Part shown: positions 60,559 to 64,000 of the stretch, one piece after another | Layout of the letters: each line of letters opens with the position of its first letter | How positions within the stretch are numbered: position 1 is the stretch's first letter | Source: CBDCTM01 sp965222005 | GTDB lineage: Bacteria > Bacteroidota > Bacteroidia > Chitinophagales > Saprospiraceae | Direction: 5' to 3' | Length of the DNA: 64,000 nucleotides | Assembly: GCA_965222005.1 (NCBI GenBank) | Contig: CBDCTM010000001.1 | Span: 1 to 64,000, forward strand | Translations under genes and position numbers: made by a program | Notes under the pieces: model-generated | Told to the model about the DNA's origin: nothing | The model's database searches: none | The model's input: only the letters and a program-made list of their open reading frames with translations

Positions 60559-61914
60559 TTGCAAAAGACTCTGATTAACATACAATTCCCCAACCAGTTG
60601 ATTGAAGGTCGATTGCGTTATGTATGCGATTTCCTCGAGCAACATCCCATCGTTAATAGCGGGCTGAAATTTCAACTTCACAAAACTCCGTCACACTCAA
60701 AACGTGTTGATTATCAGATTTTTATAAAAAAAAACTCAAGTAATTATTTAATCCCGTCACAACAGATTCTACTCAAAGAAAAGCTGCTTCAAAGGCAACC
60801 ATTTATGGCTAACGAATATATGTGGAAAGGGAAAAAGTATTATTCGGTAGAGCCAAAGCTACAAGCAGAACAACCATTGATAGAGGGGAAACAATTTGGC
60901 TTTGATATTTTCGAAACGATCTTTTTTCATATTAGCCGCTATGAAGAGTGGCGCTGTCCGGATTCCGACAAAGATCAATGGGATATGATGCGGGAAGAAT
61001 TGCAGTTTTTGGTAGCCAATAGCCTGGAACAGCAGCCCGTAGTAGATCAGCTGGTGATTGCTTTTTTGGAAGCGCTCGGTTTTATTATTCCTGATCAGCC
61101 AACTACCTGTCGGATTAGCCATGACATTGATACAATTCAAAAATTTAATGGCCATACAGGGCTGCTCCGCCGAGCGGCAGGACTACTCAAAAACGGACAG
61201 GGTATCTTTGCTCTGCGAAAGCTGTGGACGGCCTATCGGGATAGCCGGAGCGGGAGACAAAAGGATCCATACAACGTCTTCGACTGGATGTTAAAAAATG
61301 GGGGGCACTACCAAAAAGTGATCTATTTTTTAGTCGGTGGCGATAGCCGTTACGATAATCCGCCCAATATACTCGGCCCGGAGATGCAGCAGATATTTGC
61401 GCTTTGCAAAGCATGTCAATACGAGATAGGTGTTCACCCAAGCTATAATAGTTGGAAAAATAAAATGCTAATAAGCAATGAATTACAAAGATTGTCTAAA
61501 GTAATAGATAAACCCATTGTGCGTAGTCGTCAGCACTATTTGCGCTTTTCATTCCAGCACACACCCCGCCTTCTGGAATCGCTGGGCATAGCTGAAGATT
61601 CAAGTCTCGGTTTTAATGAACGTATTGGATTTCGCTGCGGAACCGGCTTTCCATACCGGCTATATGATTTTGAAAAAGAACAGGCCTTCAGGCTAATTGA
61701 GGTGCCGCTAGTATTAATGGATAGCGCTCTGCTAAAACAGGCCTCCTTCCAGCCTGACCGTTTCTGGCAGCTGTGGAACTCCTTCCTTACAACAAATGCA
61801 GAAAACACCTTCATTACCTTCAATTTTCACAACTCCCGCTTTTTCGACGCAGCACTATACGGAATTCCATTACGGGCATATTATGAAAAGTTAATAGCCC
61901 AACCATTTAGCTAA
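60559..61914 (+). CDS. Polysaccharide deacetylase-like protein (DUF7033 type)
   Basis: 451 aa. CRISHDIDTIQKFNGHTG near residue 188 supplies the His-Asp pair of the NodB fold; EIGVHPSYNSW holds the His of the metal site; SRQHYLRFSFQHTPRLLES and GFRCGTGFPYRLYDF complete the pattern. N-terminal 180 residues are the extension found in this Bacteroidota group. Start is TTG 60559, since no ATG occurs before codon 84 and the earlier residues look conserved. Its 3' end overlaps the convergent sulfotransferase gene by 24 bp. Confidence 0.82.
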   Translation: MQKTLINIQFPNQLIEGRLRYVCDFLEQHPIVNSGLKFQLHKTPSHSKRVDYQIFIKKNSSNYLIPSQQILLKEKLLQRQPFMANEYMWKGKKYYSVEPKLQAEQPLIEGKQFGFDIFETIFFHISRYEEWRCPDSDKDQWDMMREELQFLVANSLEQQPVVDQLVIAFLEALGFIIPDQPTTCRISHDIDTIQKFNGHTGLLRRAAGLLKNGQGIFALRKLWTAYRDSRSGRQKDPYNVFDWMLKNGGHYQKVIYFLVGGDSRYDNPPNILGPEMQQIFALCKACQYEIGVHPSYNSWKNKMLISNELQRLSKVIDKPIVRSRQHYLRFSFQHTPRLLESLGIAEDSSLGFNERIGFRCGTGFPYRLYDFEKEQAFRLIEVPLVLMDSALLKQASFQPDRFWQLWNSFLTTNAENTFITFNFHNSRFFDAALYGIPLRAYYEKLIAQPFS

Positions 61915-62679
61915 GGGCTTGGTGAATAGGTCAAATAACCAGCGCACGGTCGGAGAGCAATTAGCTTGGCTGGCCTGGCCCTTTTCAATATACAAAGGAT
62001 GTTGATAGCGCAGAACATTGCCTGAAAGTTGGTGAGTAAGCGGGATGGGATGCCCTTCTGTTAAATGCTGTAAAATGGGTTCCGGGCTAATAGGTAATAT
62101 CTGGAAGATGGATTGAACAACTAACTTCGGGTCAGCTATTAATTGCTCATATCGAATCAAAATATATCTTCGCCGAAAGATAACACGATAGAAAATAGCT
62201 GTTGAATTGGCCAAAGTCCAACTTAATCCATATCCAATGGCCTTCAGACTCCGCTTCCACTTCTGCGGAGTAGGGAAATGGCGGAAATTGGAAAAAAGGC
62301 ACTGCCGTGGCTGACGTATGAGGTGTATGACATAAATTCGATACCTTACACACAGACGAAATGGTCTGAGTATAGTGAACGAAGTCGTTTTGGAAGTATC
62401 CACAAGCAATGTGTTAGGGGGTGTGCTTTGGAAAAGGTGCCGAAAAATGTTATACGAATTGACTTTACCTTTTTTTGAAAGATGCGCTTCGAACGCAGCA
62501 GACCAATGCGGGCAATGCTGTACCTTTTTACCACAGCCACACTGTTCGCGAATAGCAAAATCGGCAAGACAGTTGTGCGCTTCACCACAGCCGAGGATGT
62601 GCGGATGGGCCGCCAATATGCGCTCCAGCAAGGTAGAGCCGCTGCGCCCGTAGCCCGCTATATAAATAATGCTTTTAAT
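61891..62679 (-). CDS. Sulfotransferase family protein with non-ATG start
   Basis: 262 aa if it starts at ATT 62679: KSIIYIAGYGRSGSTLLERI gives a complete PAPS loop (GYGRSGSTLLERIL). The 3'-phosphate motif is RIYVIHLIRQPRQCLFSNFR. The frame has no ATG before the loop; the first TTG (62631) would cut the loop in half. A TAA lies two codons upstream, in a TTAAACGTTTAA motif. Either a rare ATT start is used or the original start was lost through insertion of that motif. CGCGKKVQHCPHW is a Cys-rich stretch, seen in some sulfotransferases. Confidence 0.72.
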   Translation of the reverse strand: MKSIIYIAGYGRSGSTLLERILAAHPHILGCGEAHNCLADFAIREQCGCGKKVQHCPHWSAAFEAHLSKKGKVNSYNIFRHLFQSTPPNTLLVDTSKTTSFTILRPFRLCVRYRIYVIHLIRQPRQCLFSNFRHFPTPQKWKRSLKAIGYGLSWTLANSTAIFYRVIFRRRYILIRYEQLIADPKLVVQSIFQILPISPEPILQHLTEGHPIPLTHQLSGNVLRYQHPLYIEKGQASQANCSPTVRWLFDLFTKPLAKWLGY

Positions 62680-62682
62680 ATT

Positions 62683-62702
62683 TTAAACGTTTAATTGGTT
62701 AA
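62683..62702. promoter_or_regulatory. Distant copy of the parS-like motif
   Basis: Minus strand AACCAATTAAACGTTTAAAA; 18 of 20 bases equal the 36749-36768 site by the parA region, 26 kb away. It lies between the divergent sulfotransferase and glycosyltransferase genes. Confidence 0.55.
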
Positions 62703-62712
62703 ATAAAAATCC

Positions 62713-63852
62713 TTGACGAAGCGGATATTGCAAATATATCGTATCAACCGAGATGATACTGCCAATGCCGGTGTAATAAAAAAATGCCTCGCTCAATACA
62801 AAGCGTTTAATCAACATGGATATAATGCGGATATGCTACAGTTGTGCAATGAAGGCGTGTTGCTAAACGATCATCTGATTTACCGAAAAACATTACAATC
62901 GCACAGCCTGAGTATGTACTGGTTCTACATCAGCAGTTTTCCGTTTGTGATTCTCCAAAAGGTTGATTTTCGGCAATATGACCTGATTTATTTGCGGCAT
63001 CCCTTTTTTGATCCTTCACTGGTGTATATGCTCCGAAAAATAAAACGCCTCAATGCTGGCATTAAAACAGTACTGGAGATTAACACCTGGCCTTATGACC
63101 AAGAGCCAAAGCGGTGGCTACACCGGATGAGTCTGCAAATGGATCGATATTACCGCAGGACGGCATATAGATATATTGACGCAATTGTGCATTATGGTGA
63201 TGAGAAACAAATCTGGAATATACCAACCATTCCCATTCGCAACGGAATTGATGTCAGTGCCATACGAATAGCAAAAGCTGCTAACCATTCTAGTGAATTG
63301 AGACTCATTGCTGTGGGAAACTGGTGCTACTGGCACGGGTTGGATCGCTTAATCCGGGGGCTGGGAAACTATGCGAAGCAAGGCAAAAAAACAGTAAAGC
63401 TGGTAGTAGTAGGGGAGGGGCCGGAATGGCAAAACCTCAGAAGATTGACCAAGGAGTTAAATTTGGAAAGACAGGTGACGTTTAGCGGAGTTGCTATGGG
63501 AGACAAACTGGATGAACTATTCGACGGAATCAATATTGGTATCGGCACATTGGCCATGCACCGGAAAGGCGTAGCCTTGGATTCCTCACTTAAGCACCGC
63601 GAATATGCCGCCAGAGGTTTGCCTTTCGTTTTATCAGGACAGGATCCCGATTTTTCGGAAAGCCTGCCGTTTATTCACTATGTGCCAGCCAATGAAGAAG
63701 CAATAGATATCCAAAGGCTTGTCAATTTTCAGAGAGGCTTAAAGCAGGAGGGCAGAAGGTCGATCAGGCAATATGCTGAACAGTGGCTGGGCTGGGAGGT
63801 GCAGTTGGTGCAAGTGGTGAGGTGGTTTAATAAACGCAGTATAAATAATTGA
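62713..63852 (+). CDS. Glycosyltransferase family 4 protein
   Basis: 379 aa from TTG 62713 (TKRILQIYRINRDDTANAGV). LRLIAVGNWCYWHGLDRLIRG and LVVVGEGPEWQNLRRL mark the GT4 donor domain, with a HREYAARGLPFVLSG segment in the E-x7-E position. No earlier ATG is in frame. The end is close to a convergent partial glycosyltransferase gene. Confidence 0.85.
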   Translation: MTKRILQIYRINRDDTANAGVIKKCLAQYKAFNQHGYNADMLQLCNEGVLLNDHLIYRKTLQSHSLSMYWFYISSFPFVILQKVDFRQYDLIYLRHPFFDPSLVYMLRKIKRLNAGIKTVLEINTWPYDQEPKRWLHRMSLQMDRYYRRTAYRYIDAIVHYGDEKQIWNIPTIPIRNGIDVSAIRIAKAANHSSELRLIAVGNWCYWHGLDRLIRGLGNYAKQGKKTVKLVVVGEGPEWQNLRRLTKELNLERQVTFSGVAMGDKLDELFDGINIGIGTLAMHRKGVALDSSLKHREYAARGLPFVLSGQDPDFSESLPFIHYVPANEEAIDIQRLVNFQRGLKQEGRRSIRQYAEQWLGWEVQLVQVVRWFNKRSINN

Positions 63853-63863
63853 TAATCAGGTGC

Positions 63864-64000
63864 TTACACATGCTTTTTCACCGCTACTCTTAGCGGCCAG
63901 GTAGTTACTTTTTCAAAAACACTAAAGTAGCTATCAATAGCTACCTGCTGTGCATATCGCTGCTGTGCAAGGTAGCGGCTATGCTGCCCCATTTGACGGG
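63864..64000 (-). CDS. C-terminal fragment of a probable glycosyltransferase (runs off the window)
   Basis: The last 44 codons are visible: MGQHSRYLAQQRYAQQVAID follows the window edge after two residues, then YFSVFEKVTTWPLRVAVKK and a TAA stop. The pattern of an MG-x-H/N-x-R segment followed by a short helix resembles the C-terminus of GT4 enzymes. Assignment rests on this short piece. Confidence 0.5.
   Translation of the reverse strand, partial: RQMGQHSRYLAQQRYAQQVAIDSYFSVFEKVTTWPLRVAVKKHV

Noticed and set aside
1..64000. rRNA or tRNA genes
   Set aside because: None recognised. The S23 ORFs raised the question of a nearby 23S gene, but the flanks are protein-coding sugar genes.

Overview
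The window reads as a marine-type member of the Bacteroidota, most likely near the Saprospiraceae. Supporting signs are TAnnTTTG promoter boxes, few Shine-Dalgarno sequences, a type IX secretion sortase-like protein (PorU2), a SusC/FecA-style TonB receptor with STN and DUF4249 partners, an ECF sigma/FecR pair, UpxY-type antitermination and RemB/Wzi-like barrels. No rRNA, tRNA or CRISPR array was seen. The lineage is inferred from gene content only.

Region 1 (1-13.5 kb, all minus) is a surface polysaccharide locus. It runs from an export channel (Wza-like), a chain-length protein (Wzz) and an HTH regulator into tviB, upxY, wbpP, a UDP-glucuronate 4-epimerase, wlbC, wlbB, wlbA, neuB and the start of neuC. 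Together these should make UDP-GalNAcA, a UDP-2,3-diacetamido-2,3-dideoxyuronic acid and a nonulosonic acid. Two S23-type four-helix-bundle ORFs lie inside this operon. Each is flanked by inverted repeats, and one is fused in frame to the WlbB acetyltransferase.

Region 2 (13.5-34.4 kb) is mixed: a quinone oxidoreductase, a lipoprotein, metH, the sulfate-activation genes DUF2061-cysC-cysD-cysN, two outer-membrane barrels, a Crp-type regulator, an ACP-like protein without its serine, and an ECF sigma-FecR-TonB receptor-DUF4249 signalling/uptake set split by a protease gene and a KilA-N gene.

Region 3 (34.4-39 kb) is a complete plasmid-type replication and partition module. It holds a Rep_3-like initiator, about twelve GGAACTATTTCTCGACTTT iterons, a ribbon-helix-helix-like partition protein, ParA and repeated AATTAAACGTTTAA sites. 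Gene direction switches around it (mostly minus to the left, mostly plus to the right), as expected at an active bidirectional origin. The window is therefore either a chromid or large plasmid origin, or a plasmid-derived origin on a chromosome that carries metH and cysDN.

Region 4 (39-64 kb) starts with porU2 and continues as a second polysaccharide cluster: rffA, FemAB-like acyltransferases, a hexapeptide transferase, a methyltransferase, a Wzx flippase, several glycosyltransferases, an SDR epimerase, asnB, an FkbM methyltransferase, a polysaccharide deacetylase and three sulfotransferases. One sulfotransferase is cut by a frameshifting IS element. The sulfotransferases and cysC/D/N together suggest a sulfated exopolysaccharide.

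Dispersed elements: a 168-bp structured repeat in two near-identical copies plus a diverged relative, an 18-bp palindrome inside two unrelated genes, and several intergenic hairpin groups.
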